This document shows positions 24,155 to 33,353 of a stretch of 64,000 nucleotides of DNA, one piece after another. This stretch comes from VRUE01 sp963764365 (lineage in GTDB: Bacteria > Actinomycetota > Thermoleophilia > Solirubrobacterales > 70-9): contig CAVXSI010000017.1 of assembly GCA_963764365.1 (NCBI GenBank), positions 39,587-103,586 of the forward strand, read 5' to 3'. The position numbers and the translations under genes were made by a program. Below the pieces are notes generated by a model that worked only from the letters and a program-made list of their open reading frames with translations, did no database searches and was not told the DNA's origin. Each line of letters starts with the position of its first letter. Position 1 is the stretch's first letter.

Positions 24155-24284
24155 CGAGCCGGAGGCGCCGTCAGGCGGCGTCCTCAGTCGCTCGCGTGCG
24201 GAGCACGCCACGCGACCCCCGCCGGAGGCGGGGTGCGAGCGCACCAGCGCGAGTTCCTGGCCTGACGGCGCTCCGACTCGTCAG
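24151..24284 (-). mobile_element. Diverged palindromic element E
   Basis: Arms CTGACGAG-C-CGGAG-G-CGCC and GGCGCTCCGACTCGTCAG are nearly perfect. The inside holds GGCGTCCTCAGTCG, the complement of the CGACTGAGGACGCC segment of the core in copies A, B and D, then unrelated GC-rich hairpins. Both convergent genes end in it: the SDR stop (24152-24154) in the left arm and the F420-type reductase stop in the right. Confidence 0.55.
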
Positions 24285-24682
24285 CGCGGTTCGAGGATGA
24301 CCAGGGGGATTTCGCGCCCCTTGCTGCGCGCCTGGTAGTCGGCGTAGCCGCTGTACTTCTGGACGACGATCGGCCAGAGGCGCTCGCGCTCCTCGGCGGT
24401 GGCGGTGCGGGCGTGGACCTTTCGGCGCTCGGTGCCGATCTGGACCGTGGTGTCGGGGTTGGCGATCAGGTTGTGGTACCAGGCCGGGTGCTTCGGGAAG
24501 CCGCCTTTGGAGGCGACGATGACCGCGTTCTCGCCGTCGCGGAAGTAGAGCAGCGGCGAGGTCCGCTTCGTCCCGCTCCTCGCCCCGACGTGGTCGAGCA
24601 GCAGCATCTTGCCGCCGACCCCCGGCACCGTGTGGCCGAGGCGCCCACCCGTCCTCCGGTAGAGGAACGTGTGGACGCCCAT
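24281..24682 (-). CDS. Deazaflavin (F420)-dependent nitroreductase family protein
   Basis: At least 133 residues of the DDN/FDOR-A family, which use reduced F420. Diagnostic are HVGARSGTKRTSPLLYFRDG, VIVASKGGFPKHPAWYHNL and ANPDTTVQIG. The ATG at 24682 is a minimum: the frame runs upstream through VLYLDIGDRVWPLTRRL to a CTG that overlaps the fabG stop, and homologues usually include this part, so the true start may be about 24769. Physiological substrates of this family are mostly unknown; quinones are candidates. Confidence 0.85.
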   Translation of the reverse strand: MGVHTFLYRRTGGRLGHTVPGVGGKMLLLDHVGARSGTKRTSPLLYFRDGENAVIVASKGGFPKHPAWYHNLIANPDTTVQIGTERRKVHARTATAEERERLWPIVVQKYSGYADYQARSKGREIPLVILEPR

Positions 24683-24765
24683 CAGGCGGCGCGTGAGCGG
24701 CCAGACCCGGTCCCCGATGTCGAGGTAGAGGACCTTCGACCTGCCCTCTGGGGGAGCGGGCTCGC

Positions 24766-25596
24766 TCAGGTGTACATCCCTCCGAACATCCCTCCGGTGA
24801 CGTTCAAGACCTGGCCGTGCACGTAGTTGGCCAGCGGCGAGGCGAGGAAGAGGACCGGGCCGGAGGCCTCGGCCGGTGTCGCGGGACGGCCGAGCGGGAT
24901 GATCGCTGAGGCCATCGCCCGCATCTGCTCAGGGATCCCGAGCTCGATCTTCTCGCCGCCCGGGGCGGTCATCTCGCCGCCCGCCTCTTTGGCGGCGGTG
25001 AGGCGGGTTTCGACGAACCCGAAGGCGACCGCGTTGACGTTGATCTTGAACTGCCCCCACTCCTTGGCGAGGGTTTTGGTCACGCCGACGACGCCCGCCT
25101 TGGCGGCCGAGTAGTTGACCTGGCCGGCGTTGCCCATCGTCCCCGAGGTCGAGGAGACGTTGATCAGCTTGCGGAAGACCTCGTTGCCCTCGTTGCGCTC
25201 GGCCTTCGCCGCCTCGCGCCAGTGCGGGGCGAGCGCCCGGGCGACCCGGAACGGGACGACCGTGTGGATGTCGAGCATCGCCTGGAACTGCTCGTCGGTC
25301 ATCCGGTGGGCGACGCCGTCCCAGGTGTAGCCGGCGTTGTTGACGACGATGTCGACGGCGCCGAAGGCGTCGACCGCGGCGGCGACCAGCTCGTCGGCGG
25401 CGCCGGTCTTGGTCAGGTCGCCGGCGTGGACGGCGGTCTCGCCGCTGATCTCGCCCGCCGCCTGTTCGGCGACGTCGGCGTCGAGGTCGTTGATCAAAAC
25501 CTTGGCGCCCTCGCCGGCGAACAGCTCCGCGGTGGCCCGGCCGATCCCGCGGGCGGACCCGGTGACGATCGCCGCTTTCCCATCAAGAAGTCCCAT
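24766..25596 (-). CDS. SDR family oxidoreductase (FabG-like 3-oxoacyl reductase)
   Basis: A 276-residue protein with a complete classical SDR set: VTGSARGIGRATAELF, NNAG in VDIVVNNAGYTWDG, the catalytic Ser of LINVSSTSG and NYSAAKAGVVG (Tyr-x3-Lys). An insertion (KEAGGEMTAPGGEKIELGIPEQM) before the C-terminal PLGRPATPAEA block makes it longer than FabG (about 245). It may reduce 3-oxoacyl-CoA rather than ACP esters. It is probably in one transcript with the F420-type reductase that follows. Confidence 0.85.
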   Translation of the reverse strand: MGLLDGKAAIVTGSARGIGRATAELFAGEGAKVLINDLDADVAEQAAGEISGETAVHAGDLTKTGAADELVAAAVDAFGAVDIVVNNAGYTWDGVAHRMTDEQFQAMLDIHTVVPFRVARALAPHWREAAKAERNEGNEVFRKLINVSSTSGTMGNAGQVNYSAAKAGVVGVTKTLAKEWGQFKINVNAVAFGFVETRLTAAKEAGGEMTAPGGEKIELGIPEQMRAMASAIIPLGRPATPAEASGPVLFLASPLANYVHGQVLNVTGGMFGGMYT

Positions 25597-25630
25597 CGAT
25601 TTGCGCTCTCCTTATAGCTCTATGGCTCGC

Positions 25631-25798
25631 TTAGAACCTGTCTCGAAACCCCCGCGCACGCCTGGCGGCGGCGGACACACTTCGCGGGCCGGTGTCCTCG
25701 GTCGGCCAAATAGCGCCGCTATTCGGCCTTCCTGCGTCCTTGTCCCGCTTGGTCCGGCGCTCGCCAGCCGCACACGCGGGTTTTGAGACAGGTTCTTA
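25631..25798 (-). mobile_element. Palindromic core element, copy C (intergenic)
   Basis: Reverse orientation. Arms TTAGAACCTGTCTC and GAGACAGGTTCTTA, extended by AAACCC/GGGTTT, are specific to this site. The core shows GGCCAAATAGC-GCC-GCTATTCGGCC and AGCCGCACACGCGGG, complementary to copies A, B and D. It lies 35 bases upstream of the fabG-like start, in the region where its promoter should be. Confidence 0.88.
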
Positions 25799-25904
25799 GG
25801 TCGCCGGGCAGGCTACAGGGGAAAGGGCGATCCTGGTTGACCGGCCAGTCGGGAGCCCGAACGTAGCCGGGGCGCGTCTGGCGTCATCTAGGCGGGGCGC
25901 CGCG

Positions 25905-26342
25905 TCAGTCGCCGGCGATCGCGGCGAGGTCCTCGGGCCGCAGCAGCGCCAGCAGGGTGCCGTCGTCGTCGACGATCGCCAGGCCACCCTTGCGGATCTT
26001 CGCCTTGGCGCCGGTCAGGCGGGCGATCTCGTCGGCGAAGCCGGGGTTGTGGCCGACCAGGATCGCGTCGCCGCGGCCGGCGGCCAGGGCGCGCGCGTCG
26101 AAGCCCCCTTCGGCCAGCTCGTCGGCGACCTCGGGCTCGACCGGCAGCGCCTCGCAGGCGAGCCGGGCGGTGTCGGTAGCGCGCACCTTGGGGCTGGTGA
26201 CGCAGGCGTCGACCTGGACTCCGAGCGCTGCCAGCGCCCGCCCGGCCGCCGTCGACTGGCGCTCGCCCTTCGGGGTCAGGCGCCGGGCCGCGTCGTCGCC
26301 GCCTCCCCGCTCGGCGTCGCCGTGTCGCAGCAGGTAGATCAC
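25905..26342 (-). CDS. sixA: Phosphohistidine phosphatase SixA family
   Basis: A 145-residue histidine phosphatase. LLRHGDAERGG carries the RHG catalytic motif, CVTSPKVRATDTA the second Arg and ILVGHNPGF the last catalytic His. The short length with no cap domain is that of SixA, which dephosphorylates His residues on phosphotransfer proteins; general small-molecule phosphatase activity is an alternative. It lies 106 bases after copy C on the far side and next to the amidase gene. Confidence 0.88.
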   Translation of the reverse strand: MIYLLRHGDAERGGGDDAARRLTPKGERQSTAAGRALAALGVQVDACVTSPKVRATDTARLACEALPVEPEVADELAEGGFDARALAAGRGDAILVGHNPGFADEIARLTGAKAKIRKGGLAIVDDDGTLLALLRPEDLAAIAGD

Positions 26343-26373
26343 GCCCGCATCTTAGAGTCTGCCGGACGGGCGC

Positions 26374-27144
26374 TTACGGACAGGGCCCGAGCCGTCTCAG
26401 CTTGCGGCGGTAGACCTGCATGTCGCCGTGCTGCCAGTCGCTGTGGGTCTGGCTGCGAAGGGCGGCGACGCGCTCGCGGTGGTAGGGCGAGCTGAGGCTC
26501 TCGGCGTGGCCGATCACGTTGCTCAGCCTTATATGGAAGCGGCAGCGCAGGTACCGGGTCAGCTGCAGCGATGCGCGCAGCTGCCGCGGGTCGCCGAGCA
26601 CGTCCGCGTCGCTGAAGCCGACATGCTCGATTCCGATCGCCGTCCAGTTGAGGCCGACCGTGTGGCGGCAGCGGGTGCGCAGGTTGACGAGCTGGAAGAT
26701 CCGCCCGGAGGAGCCGACGACGAAGTGGCTGCAGACGTTGGGCAGCTCGTGCAGCTCGGGGTCGGGCAGGTCCGGGGCGAAGGTGTTGTGGACGGCGGCG
26801 GCGGTGCCGGCGACGGCGACGTGCTCGACGATCACGCGCGGGTGGCGCAGCCGCCAGGTGCGTTCGCCGTAGTGGCGCACGGAGTAGGCGGCCATCTGGT
26901 GCTTGCGCTTCGGCCCGAAGGGAATCGGCCACTGGGCGATGCGGGGCCGCAGCTGCTGCGGCGAGGCGGCGCCGGCGAGCGGCCCGGCGGGCGAGGCGAG
27001 CGCGACCAGCGCGCAGGTCAGCATCGCCGCCGCGACGACGGCCCGGCGGCGGGCCGGGCGAGGCGCGGATCGGCCGTGCTCAGTAAAAGTCCTCTCGCCG
27101 GCGAGCCGGGTGCGCTTGGTGGCGTCGACGAATTCGTCGTTCAA
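26374..27144 (-). CDS. N-acetylmuramoyl-L-alanine amidase (Amidase_2) with signal anchor
   Basis: A 256-residue exported protein. A hydrophobic stretch (VVAAAMLTCALVALASPAG) near residues 36-54 after an Arg-rich N-terminus is a signal or anchor. The amidase domain follows: VIVEHVAVAGTAAAVHN (first zinc His), SHFVVGSSGRIFQLV, HTVGLNWTAIGIEHVG and VIGHAESLSSPYH with the last His. It would cleave the amide between muramic acid and the stem peptide. No cell-wall binding repeat is visible. Confidence 0.8.
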   Translation of the reverse strand: MNDEFVDATKRTRLAGERTFTEHGRSAPRPARRRAVVAAAMLTCALVALASPAGPLAGAASPQQLRPRIAQWPIPFGPKRKHQMAAYSVRHYGERTWRLRHPRVIVEHVAVAGTAAAVHNTFAPDLPDPELHELPNVCSHFVVGSSGRIFQLVNLRTRCRHTVGLNWTAIGIEHVGFSDADVLGDPRQLRASLQLTRYLRCRFHIRLSNVIGHAESLSSPYHRERVAALRSQTHSDWQHGDMQVYRRKLRRLGPCP

Positions 27145-27250
27145 GGGGCCTCCGGGGGAGTCGCCTCGATCCTAGACGGTCGATTCCCAATCCCCGCATC
27201 CACGGATGACGCGCCTGGCGCGGCGAGCGCCACTCCCTACCATCGAAGCG

Positions 27251-27400
27251 ATGCCCCTAGCCCTCGGTCAGCGCCTGCTCTTCCACCAACTCGACCGAGG
27301 CAGCTGGATCGGCATCGTCGCCGTGGTCGCGGTCGTCCTGCTGCTCCGCTTCTGGCCGCTGATAGTCAGGCGGCTGGAGCAGTGGCGGCGCTCGCGGTAG
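27251..27400 (+). CDS. Small single-helix membrane protein
   Basis: About 49 residues: MPLALGQRLLFHQLDRGS, one membrane helix (IGIVAVVAVVLLLRFWPLIV) and a basic RRLEQWRRSR tail. An earlier ATG at 27206 in the same frame is possible. Function not recognised. It directly precedes the PIN-domain remnant, with overlapping ends. Confidence 0.4.
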   Translation: MPLALGQRLLFHQLDRGSWIGIVAVVAVVLLLRFWPLIVRRLEQWRRSR

Positions 27401-27409
27401 TGATGCTTC

Positions 27410-27718
27410 GTGCTGGCCGAGCTCGACTACATGCTCGGCACCAGGCACGGCCAGGCAAGCCAGCTCGCCCTGTTGGACGAGGTGGCGGGCGGCGCCTATG
27501 AGGTCGCCGAATTCAGTGGCGCCGAAGTCAAATCGGCCGCCGCCGTGGTCCGGCGCTACGCCGACCTCGAAGTCGGGCTCGCCGACGCCTCGATCGTCGT
27601 CCTGGCGGATAAGCATCAGGTAGTCGACGTTCTGACCTTCGACAGCCGCCACTTCCGCGCGATGCGCGGCCCCGGCGGACGCCCATTCCGGCTTCTGCCC
27701 AACGACTACCCGACCTAG
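27410..27718 (+). pseudogene. PIN-domain (VapC-like) ribonuclease, N-terminally truncated
   Basis: A 102-residue frame starting at GTG. VLAELDYMLGTRHG..., then YADLEVGLADASIVVLADKH and VLTFDSRHFRAM are the second half of a PIN domain, with the conserved Glu and two Asp residues. The first strand with its catalytic Asp (normally 'DTS' near residue 5) is missing; upstream there is a different frame. No antitoxin gene is found beside it. It is most likely a broken toxin gene. Confidence 0.6.
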
Positions 27719-27784
27719 GTCCCGCCCTACAGCCCAAACAGCTTCCCAAAGTCAAGTCGGAAGTTTGTGGGGTCAATCGCCAGA

Positions 27785-27808
27785 TTTTCCCCACGCCAGT
27801 GGGGAAAA
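27785..27808. terminator. Bidirectional intrinsic-like terminator
   Basis: TTTTCCCCAC, loop GCCA, GTGGGGAAAA: a perfect 10-base stem whose T and A ends give a U-run on either strand. It separates the PIN remnant from the convergent acyl-CoA dehydrogenase, 16 bases from the latter's stop. It is the only clear intrinsic terminator in the window. Confidence 0.75.
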
Positions 27809-27823
27809 AGCAGCAACTGAGCC

Positions 27824-29002
27824 TTACAGCCCCAGCTGCTTGCCTAGGATCTCCTTCATTACCTCGTCGGTGCCGCCGCCGATCGGGCCTAGGCGGGCGT
27901 CGCGGACGGCTCGCTCTATGCCGTACTCGCGCATGTAGCCGTAGCCGCCGTGGATCTGCAGGGACTGGTCGGCGATCTCGAGGACGGCTCGCTGGGTGAC
28001 CAGCTTGGCCATCGTCACGTCTTTGATGCAGTCGTGGCCCTCGTGGAAGAGGCGCAGGGCGTTGTAGGTGAGGGCGCGGGCCGCCTCTGCCTGGGTCGCC
28101 ATCTCGGCGACCTTGTGGCGGATCGTCTGGAAGTTGCCGATCGGGCGGCCGAAGGCCTTGCGCTCGAGGGCGTATGAGACGGTCGTCTCGATCAGCCGCT
28201 GCATCGCCCCGACCGCGCCGATCGCCATCAGCAGCCGCTCCCAGGCGAAGTTGAACATGATCAGCTTGAAGCCCTCGTTCTCCTCGCCGAGCAGGTTCTC
28301 GGCCGGGACCTCGACGTCGCTGAACGACAGCTCGCCGGTGTCCGAGGAGTGCCAGCCCATCTTCTCCAGCTTCCGCGCCACCTCGTAGCCGGGCATCTCG
28401 CGCTCGAGCACGAGGAAGGAGATGCCGCCGTGGCCGCCCTCCCGGGTCGTCTTGCAGGCGCAGACGAGGAAGTCGGCGCGGACGCCGTTGGTGATGAAGG
28501 TCTTCGAGCCGTTGACCACGTAGCCGCCGTCGACCCGCTCGGCGAAGGTCGAGATGCCGGCGACGTCGGAGCCGGCGCCCGGCTCGGTGATTCCCAGCGC
28601 GCCGATCTTCTCGCCGGCGATCCCGGGCACCAGCCAGCGCTGCTTCTGCTCCTCGGTGCCGAAGTTGAAGATCGGCGGCATCGCGATCGAGGCGTGGGCG
28701 TTGAGGCCGGCGGCGACCCCGCCCGAGCCGCCCGAGCGGGCCAGCTCCTCGACCCAGATCGCGTCGTGCAGGTGGGTCCCGCCCTGGCCGCCGTAGGCCT
28801 CGGGGAACTTCAGCCCGAGGAAGCCGAGTTCGGCGCAGCGCCGGTACAGCTCGCGTGGGAACTCGCGCGCCGCCTCCCACTCGTCGACGTGCGGCGCGAT
28901 CTCCCTGGCGGCGAAGCGGCCGACCGTCTCTCGCAGCTCCTCGTGCTCCTCGCCGAACGGCGGCGGCGTTGTCCTTGCCCCGGTGTCCTTGATTACGCTC
29001 AT
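27824..29002 (-). CDS. Acyl-CoA dehydrogenase
   Basis: About 392 residues. It follows the family: ALGITEPGAGSDVAGISTF (FAD and substrate contact), VVNGSKTFITNG, then RKAFGRPIGNFQTIRHKVAEM, QIHGGYGYMREYGIERAVRD and GGGTDEVMKEILGKQLGL. It oxidises an acyl-CoA to the 2-enoyl-CoA and passes electrons to ETF. Chain length is not determinable. MSVIKDTG at 29002 has a GGAG in front; an upstream ATG at 29020 is the alternative. It is divergent from the DUF445 gene by about 30 bases and resembles the dehydrogenase at 31141. Confidence 0.9.
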   Translation of the reverse strand: MSVIKDTGARTTPPPFGEEHEELRETVGRFAAREIAPHVDEWEAAREFPRELYRRCAELGFLGLKFPEAYGGQGGTHLHDAIWVEELARSGGSGGVAAGLNAHASIAMPPIFNFGTEEQKQRWLVPGIAGEKIGALGITEPGAGSDVAGISTFAERVDGGYVVNGSKTFITNGVRADFLVCACKTTREGGHGGISFLVLEREMPGYEVARKLEKMGWHSSDTGELSFSDVEVPAENLLGEENEGFKLIMFNFAWERLLMAIGAVGAMQRLIETTVSYALERKAFGRPIGNFQTIRHKVAEMATQAEAARALTYNALRLFHEGHDCIKDVTMAKLVTQRAVLEIADQSLQIHGGYGYMREYGIERAVRDARLGPIGGGTDEVMKEILGKQLGL

Positions 29003-29034
29003 CCCGCTCCGATCCGGCATCTTCCCCTATTGCG

Positions 29035-30306
29035 ATGGACAGCCAGACGCTCAGCCTGATCACGATCCCGCTGTTCACCGGGGCGATCGGCTACGTGACC
29101 AACTGGACCGGGGTCTGGATGCTCTTCTACCCGGTTCGCTTCAGCGGCTTCCGGGTGCCAGGCCTGAAGCCGCTCTCCAACCTGCTGCCACGCCGGATCC
29201 AGCAGATCCCGGGCGTGATGCAGGGGGGGATCGGCTGGCAGGGGATCGTCCCCTCGCGGGCGGCGAAGATGGGCTCGATCGCGGTCGACAAGGGGATCGC
29301 CAAGCTCGGCGGTGCCGGCGACTTCTACGAGCGGCTCGACTCCGAGGCGATCGCCGAGCACGTGCTCGAGAACGCCCGCGGCGAGATCCACGAGGTGGTC
29401 GAGCGAATCGTCGAGCGCGAGCACCCGCAGCTCTGGCACGACCTGCCCCCGCGCGTGCGGGCGGCGGTGCACGCCCGGGTCGAGGAGCAGCTCCCCGCCC
29501 TGGTCCGCGAGATCACCGAGCAGATCGGCGCCCACGCCGACCAGCTGCTGAACGTGAAGCTGATGGTGATCCACCGGATCGAGCAGCACCCCGAGCTGGC
29601 CAACCGGATCTTCCTCGAGGTCGGTCGCAAGGAGCTGCGCTTCATCGTCAACTTCGGCTTCTTCTTCGGCTTCCTGCTCGGCGTCCCCACCGCGATCCTC
29701 ACCGTGCTGGTCCTCACCCAGTGGTGGCTGCTGCCGATCGCCGGCGTGCTGATCGGCTACACGACCAACCTGTTGGGGATCCGGATGATCTTCGAGCCGG
29801 TCCAGCCGCGGCGGATCGGCCGTTTCAGCATCCAGGGGCTGTTCCTCAAGCGCCAGCCGGAGGTCGCCGGCGTCTACGCCGACATCATCGCCGACGACAT
29901 CGTCACTGTCGGCAACATGGCCGAGGACCTGCTGCACGGCCCCAGCTCGGACCGCACCCGGCAGATGATCGAAGTCGCGCTGGCCCCGGCGGTCGACAGC
30001 GCGGTCGGCCGGGCCAGGCCGGCGGTCCGGGTCGCGGTCGGCACCCGCGAGTACGACCGGATCCGCTCCTCGGTCGCCGCGGAGGCCGCCGGGCCGACGA
30101 TGGCGCCGCTGACCGATCCGGAGTTCGCCCGGGCGCAGAGCCGCGGCATCCGCGACTTCGTCGCGGCGCGGATGCGGGAGATGGACCCCGCCGACTTCTC
30201 CGAGATGCTGCGCACGGCGATGCGCGAGGACGAGTGGCTGCTCTACCTGCACGGCGCCGTGCTCGGGTTCGGCGCCGGCCTGATACACCTGGCGATCTTC
30301 GGATGA
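29035..30306 (+). CDS. DUF445 family membrane protein
   Basis: A 423-residue protein. FTGAIGYVTNWTGVWMLFYP near the start and IGYTTNLLGIRMIFEPVQPR in the middle are the repeated (G/I)Y-x-TN-x-x-(G/A)-x-x-MLF signature of the family, each within a membrane segment; a third hydrophobic stretch is at the C-terminus (LHGAVLGFGAGLIHLAIF). A long amphipathic region (residues 85-190) lies between. Function unknown. The stop overlaps the next ATG (ATGA), so it is co-translated with the DUF4393 gene. Confidence 0.85.
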   Translation: MDSQTLSLITIPLFTGAIGYVTNWTGVWMLFYPVRFSGFRVPGLKPLSNLLPRRIQQIPGVMQGGIGWQGIVPSRAAKMGSIAVDKGIAKLGGAGDFYERLDSEAIAEHVLENARGEIHEVVERIVEREHPQLWHDLPPRVRAAVHARVEEQLPALVREITEQIGAHADQLLNVKLMVIHRIEQHPELANRIFLEVGRKELRFIVNFGFFFGFLLGVPTAILTVLVLTQWWLLPIAGVLIGYTTNLLGIRMIFEPVQPRRIGRFSIQGLFLKRQPEVAGVYADIIADDIVTVGNMAEDLLHGPSSDRTRQMIEVALAPAVDSAVGRARPAVRVAVGTREYDRIRSSVAAEAAGPTMAPLTDPEFARAQSRGIRDFVAARMREMDPADFSEMLRTAMREDEWLLYLHGAVLGFGAGLIHLAIFG

Positions 30307-31136
30307 GCGACGGAGGCGCCAGCGGCGAGAGGGGCAGGCGGGATTCGCCCGCACCGGGCGAGCCGCCGCCGGCCGGCCTGGCCCGGGCGGCGCCGGGCCT
30401 GGCGCGGATCGGCGTCGCGGCCGGCTGGCACAGCGCCGGCTGGGCGGCGCGGGCCTACGGGCGGGCCGCATCGCGGCTGGCCCGCGCGGCGACCAGCGGC
30501 GAGCCGACCGGCCAGTTTCTGCAGGACGCCGGCTCCGAACTGCGCGAGTACGCGCGCGCGACGCTGGGGCTCTCCGGCGCCACGCCGCGCGACGGCCGCA
30601 GCCGCCGCGAGCAGCGCCGCGCCGCCACCGACAGCTCGACCGAGGCGCTGCGCCGCCGCGGCGCCGAGCTGCTGCGCCGCTCGGCCGAGCTCGAGGTCGA
30701 CGACCTGCATCCCGCCTACATGCGGATCCTCGAAGCGCTGTCCCCGGACGAGGGGCGCATCCTGCGCTTCCTCGCCCGCAGCGGCGCGCAGCCCGCGGTC
30801 GACGTCCGCGCCGGCCTGCCGCTCGCCTCGCAGCTCGTCTCGCAGGGCCACACGACGATCGGCGAAGAGGCCGGCTGCCTGCACGGCGACCGCATCCACC
30901 CCTACCTCGACAACCTGCACCGGCTCGGCCTGATCTGGTTCTCGCGCGAGCCGGTCGGCGAGCCGCGGCGCTACCAGGTGCTGGAGGCGCAGCCCGGCGT
31001 GGTCGAAGCGCTGAAGAAGGGCGGACGCCTCGCCCGCACCGTCCGCCGCAGCATCATGCTGACCCCGTTCGGCCAGGACTTCAGCGCCACCTGCCTGCCG
31101 CTCGAGGACGCCGCCGATCCCCCCGCGTCGCCCTGA
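30303..31136 (+). CDS. DUF4393 (Abi-alpha)-like protein
   Basis: A 277-residue protein. Residues 1-130 are Ala/Arg-rich and helical. The core HPAYMRILEALSPDEGRILRFLA, then YLDNLHRLGLIWFSREPVGEP and LTPFGQDFSATCLP resembles DUF4393, named for an abortive-infection protein, though most members have no proven defence role. It begins with ATGA overlap to the DUF445 gene and ends five bases before the convergent dehydrogenase stop. Assignment is moderate. Confidence 0.55.
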   Translation: MSDGGASGERGRRDSPAPGEPPPAGLARAAPGLARIGVAAGWHSAGWAARAYGRAASRLARAATSGEPTGQFLQDAGSELREYARATLGLSGATPRDGRSRREQRRAATDSSTEALRRRGAELLRRSAELEVDDLHPAYMRILEALSPDEGRILRFLARSGAQPAVDVRAGLPLASQLVSQGHTTIGEEAGCLHGDRIHPYLDNLHRLGLIWFSREPVGEPRRYQVLEAQPGVVEALKKGGRLARTVRRSIMLTPFGQDFSATCLPLEDAADPPASP

Positions 31137-31140
31137 CGCC

Positions 31141-32358
<1,218 letters not shown>

Positions 32359-32386
32359 GCGTCTCTCTCCTCGTATCGCTGTGCGT

Positions 32387-32440
32387 GGGGACGTGCCGGG
32401 ACTTAGACCCCCTATATGGGCATGCAATCCCCGGCACGTC
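32387..32440. repeat. GGGGACGTGCCG hairpin (copy 1)
   Basis: GACGTGCCGGG (32390-32400) pairs with CCCGGCACGTC (32430-32440) around a 29-base loop holding TATATGGG. A similar 53-base element lies at 50775 inside a gene: same GGGGACGTGCCG arm and ATATGG loop segment. It sits in the divergent promoter of the dehydrogenase and the hydratase. Confidence 0.5.
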
Positions 32441-32500
32441 GGGCGGGGTGGACAGTAGCACTTCCCACTTTCAGCGTGAGTCGGCTATGGTCTCGCGCCG

Positions 32501-33283
32501 ATGGACGCGCAGCTCGTCACCTACGAGGTAGCCGGCGGGGTCGCCACGGTGACCCTGAACAACCCGGAGAAGCGAAACATGCTCTCCGGGCAGATGCTGG
32601 TCGAGCTGGTCGAGGCGATCAAGCGGGCGCGCGACGACGGGGAGGCCAGAGCCGTCGTCCTGACCGGCGCCGGCGAGAAGGTCTTTTGCGCTGGAGCCGA
32701 TCTGGGCGGCTTCGCAGCCGACGTGCCGCTCGTCGCCAAACATTTTGCTTCTGATCTTTTCCTTGAATATTTCCGCCTGATGCCGCGGCTCGGCAAGCCC
32801 TCGCTCTGCGCCGCCAACGGCCATGTGCTGGCCGGCGGGATGGGCCTCGCCCTCTCCTGCGACCTGCTGATCGCCAGGGAGGGGGCGACCTTCGGCACGC
32901 CGGAGATCAACGTCGGCGCCTTCCCCTACATGATCATGGCGATCATCTACCGCAACGTCCCGCGCAAGAAGGTCAACGAGATGATGCTGCTGGGCGAGCG
33001 GCTGAGCGCCGAGCAGGCGGTCGAGCACGGGCTCGCCAACAAGGTGGTGCCCGCCGCCGAGTTCGACGCCGCGGTCGCCGACTGGGCCGGCAAGCTGGCC
33101 GCGAAGAGCCCGGTGCTGATGCGGCTCGGCCACGACGCGATGTACCGCCAGCAGGACATGGCGGTCGACGACGCGCTCGACTACCTGCGCTCGCAGCTCT
33201 CGCTGACCCTCTCGACCGAGGACATCGTCGAGGGCGTCACCGCGTTCTTCGAGAAACGCGACCCGGAATGGAAGGGACGATGA
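32501..33283 (+). CDS. Enoyl-CoA hydratase
   Basis: A 260-residue crotonase protein: NNPEKRNMLSGQMLVEL, VFCAGADLGGFA and NGHVLAGGMGLALSCDLLIA form the oxyanion hole, and TFGTPEINVGAFPYM places a Glu in the second catalytic position. The C-terminus TEDIVEGVTAFFEKRDPEWKGR is typical. It likely hydrates a 2-enoyl-CoA. It is 70 bases upstream of the carboxyltransferase with a 47-base hairpin between, so the two may be partly uncoupled. Confidence 0.88.
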   Translation: MDAQLVTYEVAGGVATVTLNNPEKRNMLSGQMLVELVEAIKRARDDGEARAVVLTGAGEKVFCAGADLGGFAADVPLVAKHFASDLFLEYFRLMPRLGKPSLCAANGHVLAGGMGLALSCDLLIAREGATFGTPEINVGAFPYMIMAIIYRNVPRKKVNEMMLLGERLSAEQAVEHGLANKVVPAAEFDAAVADWAGKLAAKSPVLMRLGHDAMYRQQDMAVDDALDYLRSQLSLTLSTEDIVEGVTAFFEKRDPEWKGR

Positions 33284-33291
33284 AGTCGAGC

Positions 33292-33338
33292 CTCCGCTGT
33301 TCGTTTGCGTCGTCATCCGCGGCAAAGGAACAGCGGAG
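33292..33338. repeat. 47-base hairpin with CGNCAT loop (copy 2)
   Basis: Arms CTCCGCTGTTCGTTTG and CAAAGGAACAGCGGAG (one mismatch in 16) around CGTCGTCATCCGCGG. Same 16-15-16 layout as 21377 and 57927. It starts nine bases behind the hydratase stop and ends 15 before the carboxyltransferase ATG. Confidence 0.65.
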
Positions 33339-33353
33339 CGGGGGGGTTTTGCT

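Noticed and set aside
27726..27756. Sequence that reads FGKLFGL-stop on the minus strand, like the end of the acyl-CoA dehydrogenase (GKQLGL-stop)
   Set aside because: Only seven residues; could be chance, so not called a remnant.
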